Part shown: one piece after another, positions 32,984 through 42,578 of the stretch | Layout of the letters: each line of letters begins with the position of its first letter | Numbering within the stretch: position 1 is the first letter of the stretch | Source of the DNA: Xanthomarina gelatinilytica | GTDB taxonomy: Bacteria > Bacteroidota > Bacteroidia > Flavobacteriales > Flavobacteriaceae | Assembly (NCBI RefSeq): GCF_000348685.1 | Contig: NZ_ANLA01000007.1 | Coordinates: 1 to 64,000, forward strand | Length of the DNA stretch: 64,000 nucleotides | Reading direction: 5' to 3' | Position numbers and translations under genes: made by a program | The notes under the pieces: model-generated | What the model was told of the DNA's origin: nothing | Seen by the model: the letters and a program-made list of their open reading frames with translations, nothing else | Database searches by the model: none

Positions 32984-34552
32984 GTGCAATTGGATTACGA
33001 TTATGTAATTATTGGTAGTGGCTTTGGAGGCTCGGTGAGTGCTTTAAGGCTTTCTGAAAAAGGCTATAAAGTCCTGATTATTGAAAAAGGAAAATGGTTT
33101 AAGGGCAAGGATTTCCCTAAAACCAACTGGAACCTAAAAAAATGGCTTTGGGAACCAAGAGTTAGCCTATATGGTTTTTTTAAAATGACCTTTTTAAATC
33201 ATGTCACTGTACTGTCTGGAGTGGGTGTTGGTGGAGGCTCTTTAACCTATGCGAATACCTTGCCAATTCCCAAAAAGGAATTCTTTAATACTGGAAGTTG
33301 GGCACATTTAAATGATTGGGAATGCCAACTAAAGCCTTTTTACACGAAGGCCTACGAGATGTTGGGGGCCAATACCAACCCAAAATTGTATGCTTCGGAT
33401 GAACTGATAAAAGATTTGGCAAAAGACATTGGAAAAGAAACTCATTTTGAAGCCACCAAAGTAGCTGTGTATTTTGGGGAAGCTGGTAAAACTGTACCTG
33501 ACCCTTATTTTAAAGGTAAAGGACCAGACAGGACTGGTTGTGTGTTTTGTGGAGCCTGTATGACAGGCTGTAGATATAATGCCAAAAACACCTTGGATAA
33601 AAACTATTTGTATTTGGCACAACAGCTTGGAGCCAAAATTCTTGCAGAAAAGGAAGTGTTTAATGTTTCTGTGTTAGGAAAGGATGATGGTTCCAATGGT
33701 TATAGAATTGATTTTAAGTCAAGCATGGGAAAAAAAAGTAGAGCAAGCGTTACAAGCAAAGGAGTAATTTTTTCAGGAGGCGTTATGGGAACGGTTCCAT
33801 TGCTTTTAAAATTGAAAAAAACCTCTTTGCCAAAGTTATCTGACGTTGTAGGGAAAAACATCCGAACCAATAATGAGTCTTTGTTATTGGTAACTTCTAC
33901 AGATAAAAATCCGAAAGATTATTCTAAAGGGATTGCCATTGGTTCCATTCTGCATACAGATAAAAATAGCCATTTGGAACCTGTAAGATATGGAGAAGGT
34001 TCCAGTTTTTCTAAGGCTTTAACCATGCCAACCATCTATAAAAAATTTGCTCTATTTAGGTTGCTAGGCATTATCGGTTTGTTTTTTAAACAACCTACCC
34101 GATTTTTTAAAACCATCTTCTCCAAAAAATATGCACAACGTACTACCATTCTATTGTTTATGCAAACCTTGGATAGCACGTTACAAATTAAATTGGGCAA
34201 ATTAACCAAAATGAAAACGGTTAAGGAATCTGGAACCAAACCAAGCGCTTTTATTCCAGAAGCTATGGCTTTGGGAAAACAAGTAGCAGAAAAAGTGAAG
34301 GGTATTCCATATGCCAATTTTACGGATGCTATGTTGGGAACACCAACTACAGCGCATATTTTAGGAGGTGCAGTGATGGCAAAAGATACTTCAAAGGGAG
34401 TAATTGATAAACATAATAAAGTATTTGGTTACCAAAATATGTTGGTTTGTGATGGCTCCATGATTTCTGCCAATCCAGGAGTGAATCCGTCATTGTCCAT
34501 TACGGCCATTACAGAGCATGCCATGAGCAAAATAGAACCCAAAAAAGCATAG
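32984..34552 (+). CDS. GMC-type flavin oxidoreductase (cholesterol-oxidase-like)
   Basis: A 522-aa FAD-dependent oxidoreductase starting with GTG. The FAD-binding motif is VIIGSGFGGSVSAL (8-21). GVGVGGGSLTYANTL is the second FAD contact typical of GMC/cholesterol-oxidase-like enzymes, and the C-terminus has GVNPSLSITAITEH with the active-site His. In between, C186, C189, C192 and C196 form CxxCxxCxxxC (in TGCVFCGACMTGCRYNAKNTL), a ferredoxin-like pattern also found in related sequences as I recall. It probably oxidises an alcohol, perhaps a sterol- or hopanoid-like lipid, but the substrate is unknown. No signal peptide is visible. Confidence 0.88.
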   Translation: MQLDYDYVIIGSGFGGSVSALRLSEKGYKVLIIEKGKWFKGKDFPKTNWNLKKWLWEPRVSLYGFFKMTFLNHVTVLSGVGVGGGSLTYANTLPIPKKEFFNTGSWAHLNDWECQLKPFYTKAYEMLGANTNPKLYASDELIKDLAKDIGKETHFEATKVAVYFGEAGKTVPDPYFKGKGPDRTGCVFCGACMTGCRYNAKNTLDKNYLYLAQQLGAKILAEKEVFNVSVLGKDDGSNGYRIDFKSSMGKKSRASVTSKGVIFSGGVMGTVPLLLKLKKTSLPKLSDVVGKNIRTNNESLLLVTSTDKNPKDYSKGIAIGSILHTDKNSHLEPVRYGEGSSFSKALTMPTIYKKFALFRLLGIIGLFFKQPTRFFKTIFSKKYAQRTTILLFMQTLDSTLQIKLGKLTKMKTVKESGTKPSAFIPEAMALGKQVAEKVKGIPYANFTDAMLGTPTTAHILGGAVMAKDTSKGVIDKHNKVFGYQNMLVCDGSMISANPGVNPSLSITAITEHAMSKIEPKKA

Positions 34553-34655
34553 GTGAAAAGCATGCAATTAAGATTTTATTGTTAATAAGGGCATAGGGAA
34601 GAATCTTAAAAAAACATGGTATTTATTCAAATAAATAAGTCGGGTTGACAATAAG

Positions 34656-34684
34656 AAAAAAACCACCAATTTGGTGGTTTTTTT
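34656..34684. terminator. Bidirectional terminator
   Basis: Arms AAAAAAACCACC (34656-34667) and GGTGGTTTTTTT (34673-34684) with loop AATTT, between the convergent GMC and S9 peptidase genes. Confidence 0.8.
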
Positions 34685-34705
34685 AGGTTGCTTAATCAGT
34701 TTCTT

Positions 34706-37138
34706 TTAATTGGTTCCACTTTTAGTTTCAGTATTGTTCTTTACATGGTCTTCCAGCCATTTATCTTGTTCCCATAGCATGTGCAGGATGGATTCTTTGG
34801 CAGCATAACCATGACTTTCTTTAGGCAGCATTACCAATCTTACAGGGGCTCCCAATCCTTTTAAAGCATTAAAATAACGTTCACTTTGCAACGGATAGGT
34901 TCCAGAGTTGTTATCGGCTTCGCCATGAATTAAAAGTAAAGGGGTTTTCATGGTGTCTGCATGCATAAAAGGCGACATGTTGTAATAAATTTCTGGCGCT
35001 TCCCAATAATTGCGCTCCTCACTTTGAAAACCAAAAGGGGTTAAGGTTCTGTTATAAGCGCCACTTCTGGCAATTCCTGCAGCAAACAGGTTGGAGTGGG
35101 ATAATAAATTGGCTGTCATAAATGCACCATAACTATGACCACCAACGGCTACTTTATGCCTGTCTATATATCCCAAAGCATCTACAGCGTCAATGGCAGC
35201 TTTTGCATTGGCAACCAATTGCTCTATGAAGGTGTCGTTAGGTTCTTCGTCTCCTTCACCAACTATGGGAAAAGAAGCATCGTCCAAAACCACATAACCT
35301 CTGGTTACCCAATATATGGGAGAACCATACCAAGGATAGGTAAACTCATTGGAACTTTTGGTGTTTTGTCCAGCACTGCTTTTGTCCTTAAATTCTTGAG
35401 GATAAGCCCACATAATCATGGGATACTTTTTGCCTGCTTCATAATCTGTAGGCAAATAAAGTGTTCCGGTTAATTCCAGACCATCTGCACGATTGTATTT
35501 TATCACTTCTTTTTGAACATCTTGAATGCTTTTGAACGGATTTTCGAACTGGGTTAATGGTTGTAAGCCTATGCGTTTTTTTATGTTTCTTATATAATAG
35601 TTTGGAAATTGGTTTTTTGATTCAATCCTAACCACATACTCACCTTGTTTGGCATTTAAGGCCATGGTAATGTCTTCAACTTGATCTGTTAATTTTGAAT
35701 GATACAGTCTGTTGGTTTGTAGGGTTTCCAGATTAATCTCATCTATAAAAGGAAATTTTCCAGCGTCGCTATAACCATCACCTATAAGATATGCGTTATT
35801 GTTATCCAGTTCCAAAACATACTCATCAAACTCATTTTTGGTACTTACAAAATTCCCAGGATTGTTGTAAACATCTTGATAATTCCTATCGAAAACTATT
35901 TTTGGTTCTTGTTTGTTGTTGGATGGATTAAAGAGATAGGTTCTGGTGTTTCTGGTGTTCCACCAATAATCATGTGCTAAAGCCGTATTGTCATTTCCCC
36001 ATTGAATATATCTAAAACGGTCTTTGGTTTTTAAAAGTGATGTTATTTTACCTGTAAAGGGCGCGTCCTGCATAAATACTTCATCTCTAAAAGGGACTTC
36101 GTTCTCTGGGTCTCCACCATCCAGGGCTTCCGTCCAAACTAAGGTTGCTGGTTTGTCGTTTCGCCAGTTTACATCTCTTTTTCCTGTACGCTCTGCCATA
36201 AACCCTTTTGGCAAATCTTCAATTAAAGGAACTTCTAAGAAGGTGTTTACAAAGTCGCCATTGGCTTTGTAAATAGTGGTAGTTGAAGGAAACCTGTAAT
36301 AAGGGACCAAATAAGAAAAAGGTCTGTTAATGGTAGTGACCATTACATAATTGCCGTCTGGTGAAAAAGATACATCGCGATACATGTCGCTTTTTTTCCA
36401 AAGACTAGAAGAGCCATCCATGTTTATTTTGTGGAGTTCTGCTTGGGTTAAAAGTTCAAAATTGTATTCATCATTTTTGTTTTTAAGCAAATCCTGATAG
36501 GTTCTGTTCTGTGCTTCTACACCAGCTTCACTTACAGAAACTGTTGGGCCTGTAGGAATGGCTTCTGTTGTATCTATTAAATCCTTTCTATTTTCTGGAA
36601 GCGTGGTCACTAAAAGCGAATTGCTGTCTTTATACCAAGTAAAAGGCCTTCCCATATTGGCATTTAAATTGGCCTGGCTTAGTTTTTTGGCTTTGGCATT
36701 TTCAATGTCCAATACCCAAAGCTCAACCCCTGAAGTTACCGTATTGGTAAAGGCCATATACTCTTGATTTGGCGACCAAGAAAAGTTTGCAAAACGACCG
36801 TTTTCAGGCAAACCATTAACGTCTTGTATGTTGCCATCTTGGCCAACCCTTACTTTTAAATTTATAAAGTATCTGGTTCTGCTGCCTATATTGGTCACAG
36901 GATTGATACGCAAACCTCCTAAACGCATCTCGGTTTCAGAAAGTTCCTCAATGCTTTTAAAATTGCTCCTGTACAGAAAAACAATGTTTTTTCCTTTACT
37001 GTCTATTTGAATGCTTGGAGCTAGAGGCGCTTCGGCCAATTCTAAAATGCTTTGTGGTGGTTTTTGATAGCTAAGGTTTTCTTGTCCGAAACTTAAGGTA
37101 GTCACAAACAAAAACAAATAAAATAAAGATGTTTTCAT
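34706..37138 (-). CDS. Exported S9 family peptidase (prolyl oligopeptidase type)
   Basis: An 810-aa secreted serine peptidase with a signal peptide (MKTSLFYLFLFVTTLSFG). The large N-terminal region (to about 530) is a beta-propeller-type domain that restricts access. The C-terminal alpha/beta hydrolase has the nucleophile elbow VGGHSYGAFM, the Asp in HGEADNNSGT and the His in ESHGYAA. Large Bacteroidota S9 proteins of this kind cleave peptides in the periplasm, often after proline or at N-terminal dipeptides; the specificity is not visible here. Monocistronic, with a terminator 20 bases downstream. Confidence 0.92.
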   Translation of the reverse strand: MKTSLFYLFLFVTTLSFGQENLSYQKPPQSILELAEAPLAPSIQIDSKGKNIVFLYRSNFKSIEELSETEMRLGGLRINPVTNIGSRTRYFINLKVRVGQDGNIQDVNGLPENGRFANFSWSPNQEYMAFTNTVTSGVELWVLDIENAKAKKLSQANLNANMGRPFTWYKDSNSLLVTTLPENRKDLIDTTEAIPTGPTVSVSEAGVEAQNRTYQDLLKNKNDEYNFELLTQAELHKINMDGSSSLWKKSDMYRDVSFSPDGNYVMVTTINRPFSYLVPYYRFPSTTTIYKANGDFVNTFLEVPLIEDLPKGFMAERTGKRDVNWRNDKPATLVWTEALDGGDPENEVPFRDEVFMQDAPFTGKITSLLKTKDRFRYIQWGNDNTALAHDYWWNTRNTRTYLFNPSNNKQEPKIVFDRNYQDVYNNPGNFVSTKNEFDEYVLELDNNNAYLIGDGYSDAGKFPFIDEINLETLQTNRLYHSKLTDQVEDITMALNAKQGEYVVRIESKNQFPNYYIRNIKKRIGLQPLTQFENPFKSIQDVQKEVIKYNRADGLELTGTLYLPTDYEAGKKYPMIMWAYPQEFKDKSSAGQNTKSSNEFTYPWYGSPIYWVTRGYVVLDDASFPIVGEGDEEPNDTFIEQLVANAKAAIDAVDALGYIDRHKVAVGGHSYGAFMTANLLSHSNLFAAGIARSGAYNRTLTPFGFQSEERNYWEAPEIYYNMSPFMHADTMKTPLLLIHGEADNNSGTYPLQSERYFNALKGLGAPVRLVMLPKESHGYAAKESILHMLWEQDKWLEDHVKNNTETKSGTN

Positions 37139-37310
37139 ATTGATGTATGTTTTTGGTTTTTAAAGCTACTAAAACTTCGGTATGTAATTATTAAAAACGT
37201 GTTAAAAATGACGGTTTTTTAAGAATGTCATATTTAAAATCAATTATTATGCGAATACTACTTTTAATGATTAAATTGCAAACCTGATTAAACGACTAAA
37301 TTGCTTATTT

Positions 37311-38321
37311 ATGTATAATTCAAAAATTATTGGTTTAGGAAAGTATGTTCCTGATAATGTGGTGACTAATGATGACTTGTCCAAAATGATGGACACTAGT
37401 GATGCATGGATTCAAGAACGTACTGGTATCCAGGAAAGACGTTGGGTAAAGCCAGGCTCTGGAGATACCACCTCTGTAATGGGAGTAAAAGCTGCCAAAA
37501 TAGCTATAGAACGTTCAGGTATAGATAAAGATGATATTGACTTTATTATTTTCGCAACCTTAAGTCCGGATTATTATTTTCCTGGACCTGGTGTTTTTGT
37601 CCAAAAAGAACTGGACATCAAAACGGTTGGCGCACTGGATGTGCGAAACCAATGCTCTGGCTTTGTGTACGCCTTGTCTGTAGCAGATAATTTCATTAAA
37701 ACAGGCATGTATAAAAATGTGTTGGTGATTGGTAGTGAATTGCATTCCCATGGCTTGGATAAAACCGATAGAGGCAGAGGCGTTTCGGTTATTTTTGGAG
37801 ATGGTGCAGGAGCAGCTGTTTTAACAAGGGAAGAAAGCCATACCAAAGGTATTTTGTCCACGCATTTACATTCGCAAGGAGAATATGCCGAAGAATTGGT
37901 GGTAAAAGCTCCTGGCATGGGAACACGTTGGGTAACAGATATTTTAGCTGAAAACAACCCGGAAGACGAGAGTTATTTTCCTTATATGAACGGACAGTTT
38001 GTATTTAAAAATGCCGTAGTGCGTTTTAGTGAAGTGATTCATGAAGGGTTGGAAAAAAATAGCTTGGAAGTCAGCGATATTGATATGTTAATTCCACATC
38101 AAGCCAATTTAAGAATTTCTCAATTTATTCAAAATAAGTTTAAACTCTCAGATGACCAAGTGTTTAATAACATTCAAAAATATGGAAATACCACTGCAGC
38201 TTCCATTCCTATTGCTTTAACAGAAGCTTGGGAAGCTGGAAAAATAAAGGAAGGCAACACTGTGGTTCTTGCTGCTTTTGGTAGTGGTTTTACTTGGGGA
38301 AGTGTTATTATTAAATGGTAA
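37311..38321 (+). CDS. fabH: 3-oxoacyl-ACP synthase III (FabH-like)
   Basis: A 336-aa thiolase-fold condensing enzyme that starts fatty-acid synthesis by joining acyl-CoA to malonyl-ACP. The catalytic triad is C115 (RNQCSGFVYAL), H263 (PHQANLRI) and N293 (KYGNTTAAS), all present. Length is close to the family norm. Bacteroidota often carry more than one FabH-like protein, so this may be a specialised paralog instead of the main initiator: no other fab or rpmF/plsX genes lie next to it. A terminator follows about 160 bases downstream. Confidence 0.88.
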   Translation: MYNSKIIGLGKYVPDNVVTNDDLSKMMDTSDAWIQERTGIQERRWVKPGSGDTTSVMGVKAAKIAIERSGIDKDDIDFIIFATLSPDYYFPGPGVFVQKELDIKTVGALDVRNQCSGFVYALSVADNFIKTGMYKNVLVIGSELHSHGLDKTDRGRGVSVIFGDGAGAAVLTREESHTKGILSTHLHSQGEYAEELVVKAPGMGTRWVTDILAENNPEDESYFPYMNGQFVFKNAVVRFSEVIHEGLEKNSLEVSDIDMLIPHQANLRISQFIQNKFKLSDDQVFNNIQKYGNTTAASIPIALTEAWEAGKIKEGNTVVLAAFGSGFTWGSVIIKW

Positions 38322-38480
38322 TAGGTTCCAGCACAGACAGATATTCCCAAACCAAAGAAAGGGAATATTTAAAAGTTTGTTTTTAATACTTAATGAAAGC
38401 AACCAAATTATAATGGCCTATGCAGTATCTGGAAAACGGAAGAAGTTATTACAGACTAATGCCTAAGCTTTAATCCAACA

Positions 38481-38512
38481 AAAAACCCGAAACAAACTTG
38501 TTTCGGGTTTTT
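38481..38512 (+). terminator. Terminator downstream of fabH
   Basis: Arms AAAAACCCGAAACAA (38481-38495) and TTGTTTCGGGTTTTT (38498-38512) form a near-perfect hairpin ending in T residues, about 160 bases after the fabH stop. Confidence 0.75.
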
Positions 38513-38663
38513 CACTACTAACCAATTTTAACTAACACTAACCATAAAAAGTTTTTTATAGTAAGATTACTTAAAAACTTATCACTTATTATTATAGACG
38601 TATAAAAGGCCATTTTATTTCATGGGAATCTGTTTTTAACTATCATTTAACAATTTTACATCA

Positions 38664-38692
38664 AAAACCCAAAGCAAAAAGCTTTGGGTTTT
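38664..38692 (+). terminator. Second terminator-like hairpin
   Basis: Arms AAAACCCAAAGC (38664-38675) and GCTTTGGGTTTT (38681-38692) with loop AAAAA. The T-tract is short and is included in the stem. It has no protein gene between it and the first terminator. Confidence 0.55.
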
Positions 38693-38780
38693 CTCCATTT
38701 AATAGCCAGACTTAACACTAACCATCAACTATTATGTAGGCTATCAAATATATTGTTGTATTATTTTAAGACAACATATT

Positions 38781-38810
38781 TTGTGTTTAATTAATAGACG
38801 CTTAAATTTG
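38781..38810 (+). promoter_or_regulatory. Bacteroidota-type promoter for the CoA-binding protein gene
   Basis: TTG at 38781-38783 and TAAATTTG at 38803-38810, 19 bases apart, both consensus. The start codon at 38854 leaves a leader of about 37 nt. Confidence 0.6.
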
Positions 38811-38853
38811 AGATATGTTACTTTTTTTAACAACACTTAACAGACTTTAACAG

Positions 38854-39216
38854 ATGAATAGAAAAACATTGGTTCTTGGAGCTTCCTTAAATCCTAGCAG
38901 ATATTCTCACATAGCAATGAATCGTTTAAAACAAGCTGGACATGAGGTCGTGGCCATAGGTTTAAAACAAGGGCTTGTTCAAGGAGTAAACATAAACACA
39001 GATTTGATGACTTTTAAGGACATAGATACGGTTACACTTTATTTAAATCCTAAAAACCAGGTACCTTATTACGATTATATTTTATCCCTAAAACCAAAAC
39101 GTGTGATTTTTAATCCAGGTACCGAAAACCCAGAGTTTTATAATATTTTAAAAATGAACAACATTGATTTTGAAGTGGCCTGCACTTTAGTGCTGCTTTC
39201 TACGAATCAGTATTAA
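38854..39216 (+). CDS. CoA-binding domain protein (YccU-like)
   Basis: A 120-aa single-domain protein with a CoA-binding (succinyl-CoA synthetase alpha-like) Rossmann fold. It starts KTLVLGASLNPSRYSHIAM, where the early G-A-S/N-x-x-R pattern is the nucleotide contact of the family, and later has FNPGTENPEF. It is short, as expected for stand-alone YccU proteins. The ligand is probably CoA or an acyl-CoA; the cellular role is unknown. Its last 30 bases overlap the end of the convergent symporter gene. Confidence 0.85.
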   Translation: MNRKTLVLGASLNPSRYSHIAMNRLKQAGHEVVAIGLKQGLVQGVNINTDLMTFKDIDTVTLYLNPKNQVPYYDYILSLKPKRVIFNPGTENPEFYNILKMNNIDFEVACTLVLLSTNQY

Positions 39217-40629
39217 CCCTAAAAAGGTTAATAACCCATTTAAAATTAAAATAAAGAAGCCAAATTCAAAACCAAACCATTTTGAACTGTTCACACTTAT
39301 TATATAAGATAGAACAGGCGAAAGAATAGCGATTACTGGAACTAGCTTGTCTTTTACTTGCCATTTTGTAAACAAACCAAAAGCATAAAGTCCAAGTAAA
39401 GGTCCATAGGTATAACCTGCAAAAACAAAGAGTTTTGCAATAACACTTTCATCTTTTATAAGGTATTTAAAGGAAACAATCACAAGAATTAAAACAATGG
39501 AAAAAAGCACATGGATCTGCTTTCGTTTGGCTATTTGTGCTTCAGGTCCCAGTTTCTTTTCAATATCTAAAATATCAATGCTAAAAGAAGTTGTTAAAGC
39601 TGTTAAAGCACTATCGGCACTACTGTAAGCAGCTGCAATCAATCCTATAAGGAAAAATACAAACACTCCAATGCCCAGATGGTTTTTAGCCAAAATAGGG
39701 AACAAATCGTCTTTGTGGGCATCAATACCGTTTTGTGCTGCATAAACCGTTAATAGCAAGCCCAAACATAAAAAGATGAAATTCACAACGGTTAAAACAA
39801 TGGTAAACCAAAACATGTTTTTCTGGGCATCTTTCAGCGTTTTACAGGTCAGGTTTTTTTGCATCATATCTTGGTCCAGGCCAGTCATTACTATGGCAAT
39901 AAATGCTCCAGAGATAAATTGCTTCCAAAAGTAATTACTGGATTTAAAATCGTCGAAAAAGAAGGTTTTAGACAAGTCGCTATCCAAGATAAAACCTAAA
40001 ATGTTGCCACTATCCAAGCCCAATTCACCACTTACAAAATAAATGGTAACACCTACTGCAATAAGCATAAAAAGAGTTTGTAAGGTATCTGTCCAGACAA
40101 TGGTTTTTATTCCAGACTTAAAGGTGTACAACCATATCAATAAAACGGTAATTATAACGGTTTGCCAGAAAGCGATACCTATGTCATCAAACAAGATTAC
40201 CTGTAATACATTGGCAACCAAAAAGAGTCTAAAACTGGCTCCAACCACTCTTGAAATCAAGAAAAATGAAGCTCCAGTTTTATAGGAATAATTTCCAAAT
40301 CGTTCTTCCAAATACGTGTAAATGGAGGTAAGGTTAAGTTTGTAATACAACGGGAGTAACACTGTTCCTATAACCAGATAACCCACAATATAGCCCAAAA
40401 CCACTTGCATGTAACTAAATTGAGAAGCCTCTATCCAGCCAGGTACAGAGATAAATGTCACTCCAGAAAGCGAGGCGCCAATCATCCCAAAAGCCACTAC
40501 AAACCAAGGAGATTGTTTGTTTCCTTTAAAAAAGGCATCATTTCCAGATGTCTTTCCAGTGAAATAGGAAATTAAAATAAGCACTCCAAAGTAGGATAAA
40601 ATAAGTAATATAATTTGAGTAGCATTCAT
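39187..40629 (-). CDS. Sodium:solute symporter (SSS family)
   Basis: A 480-aa polytopic transporter with about 13 membrane segments, typical of the SSS family (LeuT-like fold). FFKGNKQSPWFVVAFGMIGASLSGVTFISVPG holds the early conserved segment. LIGLIAAAYSSADSALTALTTSFSIDI holds the conserved SSADS motif of the Na2 site region. I chose ATG 40629 because the upstream frame adds a polar stretch of 15 residues that does not fit the family. The substrate could be a sugar, sialic acid or an organic acid; nothing nearby tells which. Confidence 0.88.
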   Translation of the reverse strand: MNATQIILLILSYFGVLILISYFTGKTSGNDAFFKGNKQSPWFVVAFGMIGASLSGVTFISVPGWIEASQFSYMQVVLGYIVGYLVIGTVLLPLYYKLNLTSIYTYLEERFGNYSYKTGASFFLISRVVGASFRLFLVANVLQVILFDDIGIAFWQTVIITVLLIWLYTFKSGIKTIVWTDTLQTLFMLIAVGVTIYFVSGELGLDSGNILGFILDSDLSKTFFFDDFKSSNYFWKQFISGAFIAIVMTGLDQDMMQKNLTCKTLKDAQKNMFWFTIVLTVVNFIFLCLGLLLTVYAAQNGIDAHKDDLFPILAKNHLGIGVFVFFLIGLIAAAYSSADSALTALTTSFSIDILDIEKKLGPEAQIAKRKQIHVLFSIVLILVIVSFKYLIKDESVIAKLFVFAGYTYGPLLGLYAFGLFTKWQVKDKLVPVIAILSPVLSYIISVNSSKWFGFEFGFFILILNGLLTFLGLILIRRKQH

Positions 40630-40763
40630 AAGAAAGAGGTTTCTGGTGTTCAAATTACACGTATTATCTGGCAAAATCCAAATTTTTATAACGCAAGAAG
40701 TGGCAATTAAAAAGAATGTTATAAAATTAGTGTAATTTCATACGAAGTAGTAAATTCGCAGCT

Positions 40764-41381
40764 ATGGAATTTTCGTCTAAACTTTTGGAAAAAGCAGTAC
40801 AGGAAATGTCGCAGTTGCCAGGAATAGGTAAGCGAACAGCGTTACGGCTCATGCTACATTTGTTAAGGCAACCTGAAGATCAAACCCTTGAGTTGGCCAA
40901 AGCATTAAAAGCCATGAGAACCGACATAAAATTCTGTAAAAGTTGTAACAATATTAGCGATCAGGATATTTGCGAAATCTGTGCCAATCCTCACAGAACC
41001 CACGAAATCATTTGTGTGGTAGAAGACATTCGCGATGTTATGGCCATAGAAAACACCAGCTCCTTTAAGGGATTGTACCATGTGTTGGGTGGGAAAATTT
41101 CCCCTATGGATGGTATAGGGCCGAACGATTTAAACATTCAGCCTTTAGTGGAAAAAGTAAAACAGGGAACCGTTAAGGAACTTATTTTTGCCTTGGGTTC
41201 CACCATGGAAGGAGATACCACCAATTTCTATATTTATAAACAAATTCAGGATTATCATGTAACAACTTCAACCATAGCTCGAGGGATTTCGGTTGGAAAC
41301 GAATTGGAGTATACAGACGAAATTACCCTTGGACGAAGCATTATCAATCGCATTCCTTTTGAAGCATCCTTAAAATCCTGA
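40764..41381 (+). CDS. recR: Recombination mediator protein RecR
   Basis: A 205-aa RecR, which acts with RecO (and RecF) to load RecA at gaps in damaged DNA. The N-terminal helix-hairpin-helix is [17 protein letters not shown]. The zinc finger has C58, C61, C70 and C73. The Toprim domain follows with [14 protein letters not shown] and [15 protein letters not shown], and the C-terminal Walker-B-like [22 protein letters not shown] is standard. Length is right. The glycosyltransferase gene begins 10 bases downstream, probably in the same transcript. Confidence 0.97.
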   Translation: MEFSSKLLEKAVQEMSQLPGIGKRTALRLMLHLLRQPEDQTLELAKALKAMRTDIKFCKSCNNISDQDICEICANPHRTHEIICVVEDIRDVMAIENTSSFKGLYHVLGGKISPMDGIGPNDLNIQPLVEKVKQGTVKELIFALGSTMEGDTTNFYIYKQIQDYHVTTSTIARGISVGNELEYTDEITLGRSIINRIPFEASLKS

Positions 41382-41391
41382 TTATATACTG

Positions 41392-42498
41392 TTGAAATTA
41401 TCCGTTATCATATTAAACTATAATGTGCGCTATTTTTTAGAGCTTTGTCTAAGAAGCGTAGAAGCTGCCATTGCCAATTTGGATGCAGAAATTATTGTGG
41501 TGGACAATAATTCCCAAGATGATAGCTGCCAGATGGTCAAACAGCTTTTTCCCAAGGTGAAGCTTATTGAAAATAAATCCAATGATGGGTTTTCTAAAGG
41601 GAATAACTTAGGGATTAAACAGGCACAAGGGGAATATCTATGCATCTTAAACCCAGACACCATTGTTGCCGAAGACACTTTTGAGATATTGTTGAAATTT
41701 GCCGATACCAAGCCAAATCTAGGTCTTTTAGGCTGTAAGTTAATAGATGGTAAAGGTGAATTTCTTCCTGAAAGCAAACGTAACATCCCAACCCCAATGG
41801 TTTCCATTAAAAAGCTATTGGGTTATTCAAAACCGTATTATGCCCATCATTTGAGTCCAGACCAAACAGGGAAAATAGCCATGTTGGTTGGTGCTTTTAT
41901 GATAGTAAAAAAGAACATATACCTGGAAGTTGGAGGCTTGGATGAAGATTATTTTATGTATGGCGAAGACATAGATCTGTCTTATAAAGTGTTAAAGGCT
42001 GGATATCAAAACTATTACCATCCTGCCACCACAGTTATACATTTTAAAGGCGAAAGCACCTTAAAGGATAAAGCCTATGCCAAACGTTTTAATGGAGCCA
42101 TGCAATTGTTTTTTGAAAAACATTACAAGCCCAATTGGTTGTTTAACCTGTTAATTTGGATTTGTATTAAAGTAGTGTCCATTTTTTATCCAAAAGGCGA
42201 AGAGTCTACCAGTCGTGTAAAAGAATATGTTTTAATTTCCAACAAGGAAAACCCTCAACTACAAAAGGTTTTGCCTAAAAACATGGAAACACAAGCTCAT
42301 CTTGCTAACTACGTTCCCAATGTTGAATATATTCTGGATATGGAGTATTTAGGATATAAAAAAGCGATAGAATTGGTTTCTAAAAACAACATAAAACATC
42401 CAAGTACTTTTAAATTTATACTTAAAAACTCTCAGGTTGTATTGGGTAGCAATAGTTCTAAAAGTCGTGGTGAAGTCATTCAGCTAAAAAATAATTAA
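41392..42498 (+). CDS. Family 2 glycosyltransferase
   Basis: A 368-aa GT2 glycosyltransferase of the rhamnosyltransferase-like type, starting with TTG. The GT-A domain begins KLSVIILNYNVRYFLELC. ILNPDTIVAED contains the D-x-D-like metal and nucleotide site, and GGLDEDYFMYGEDIDLSYKV is the acceptor-loop ED motif. A membrane-associated hydrophobic stretch (LFNLLIWICIKVVSIFY) lies near residue 250. A C-terminal 90-residue tail does not match a domain I know. It follows recR closely. The likely role is transfer of a sugar onto a lipid-linked envelope glycan. Confidence 0.9.
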   Translation: MKLSVIILNYNVRYFLELCLRSVEAAIANLDAEIIVVDNNSQDDSCQMVKQLFPKVKLIENKSNDGFSKGNNLGIKQAQGEYLCILNPDTIVAEDTFEILLKFADTKPNLGLLGCKLIDGKGEFLPESKRNIPTPMVSIKKLLGYSKPYYAHHLSPDQTGKIAMLVGAFMIVKKNIYLEVGGLDEDYFMYGEDIDLSYKVLKAGYQNYYHPATTVIHFKGESTLKDKAYAKRFNGAMQLFFEKHYKPNWLFNLLIWICIKVVSIFYPKGEESTSRVKEYVLISNKENPQLQKVLPKNMETQAHLANYVPNVEYILDMEYLGYKKAIELVSKNNIKHPSTFKFILKNSQVVLGSNSSKSRGEVIQLKNN

Positions 42499-42533
42499 TT
42501 AAAGAAACTGTAATAGATTCAATGATTTTTCAT

Positions 42534-42541
42534 TAATTTTG
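42534..42541 (+). promoter_or_regulatory. -7 element (TAATTTTG) for the E2 gene
   Basis: Perfect TAnnTTTG match 37 bases before the start at 42579. No clear TTG at -33. Confidence 0.4.
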
Positions 42542-42578
42542 CAGTCATAATTTAAAAAAATACAGTTCCATTACAGAT

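Larger units (their letters stand above)
38322..38853. other. Gene-free interval with two terminators and a promoter
   Basis: No supportable coding sequence exists in these 532 bases. They hold two hairpins (38481-38512, 38664-38692), each followed by TAACACTAACCAT exactly 180 bases apart (38533-38545, 38713-38725), and a promoter for the CoA-binding protein gene (38781-38810). A small RNA between the hairpins is possible but unsupported. Confidence 0.55.

Noticed and set aside
37574-37957. A 127-codon minus-strand frame inside fabH
   Set aside because: The fabH catalytic Cys lies on the plus strand at this position. The minus frame has no family features.
38269-38466. A 65-codon plus-strand frame crossing the end of fabH
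   Set aside because: Most of it is an out-of-frame reading of fabH, and the rest lacks a start or any conserved feature.
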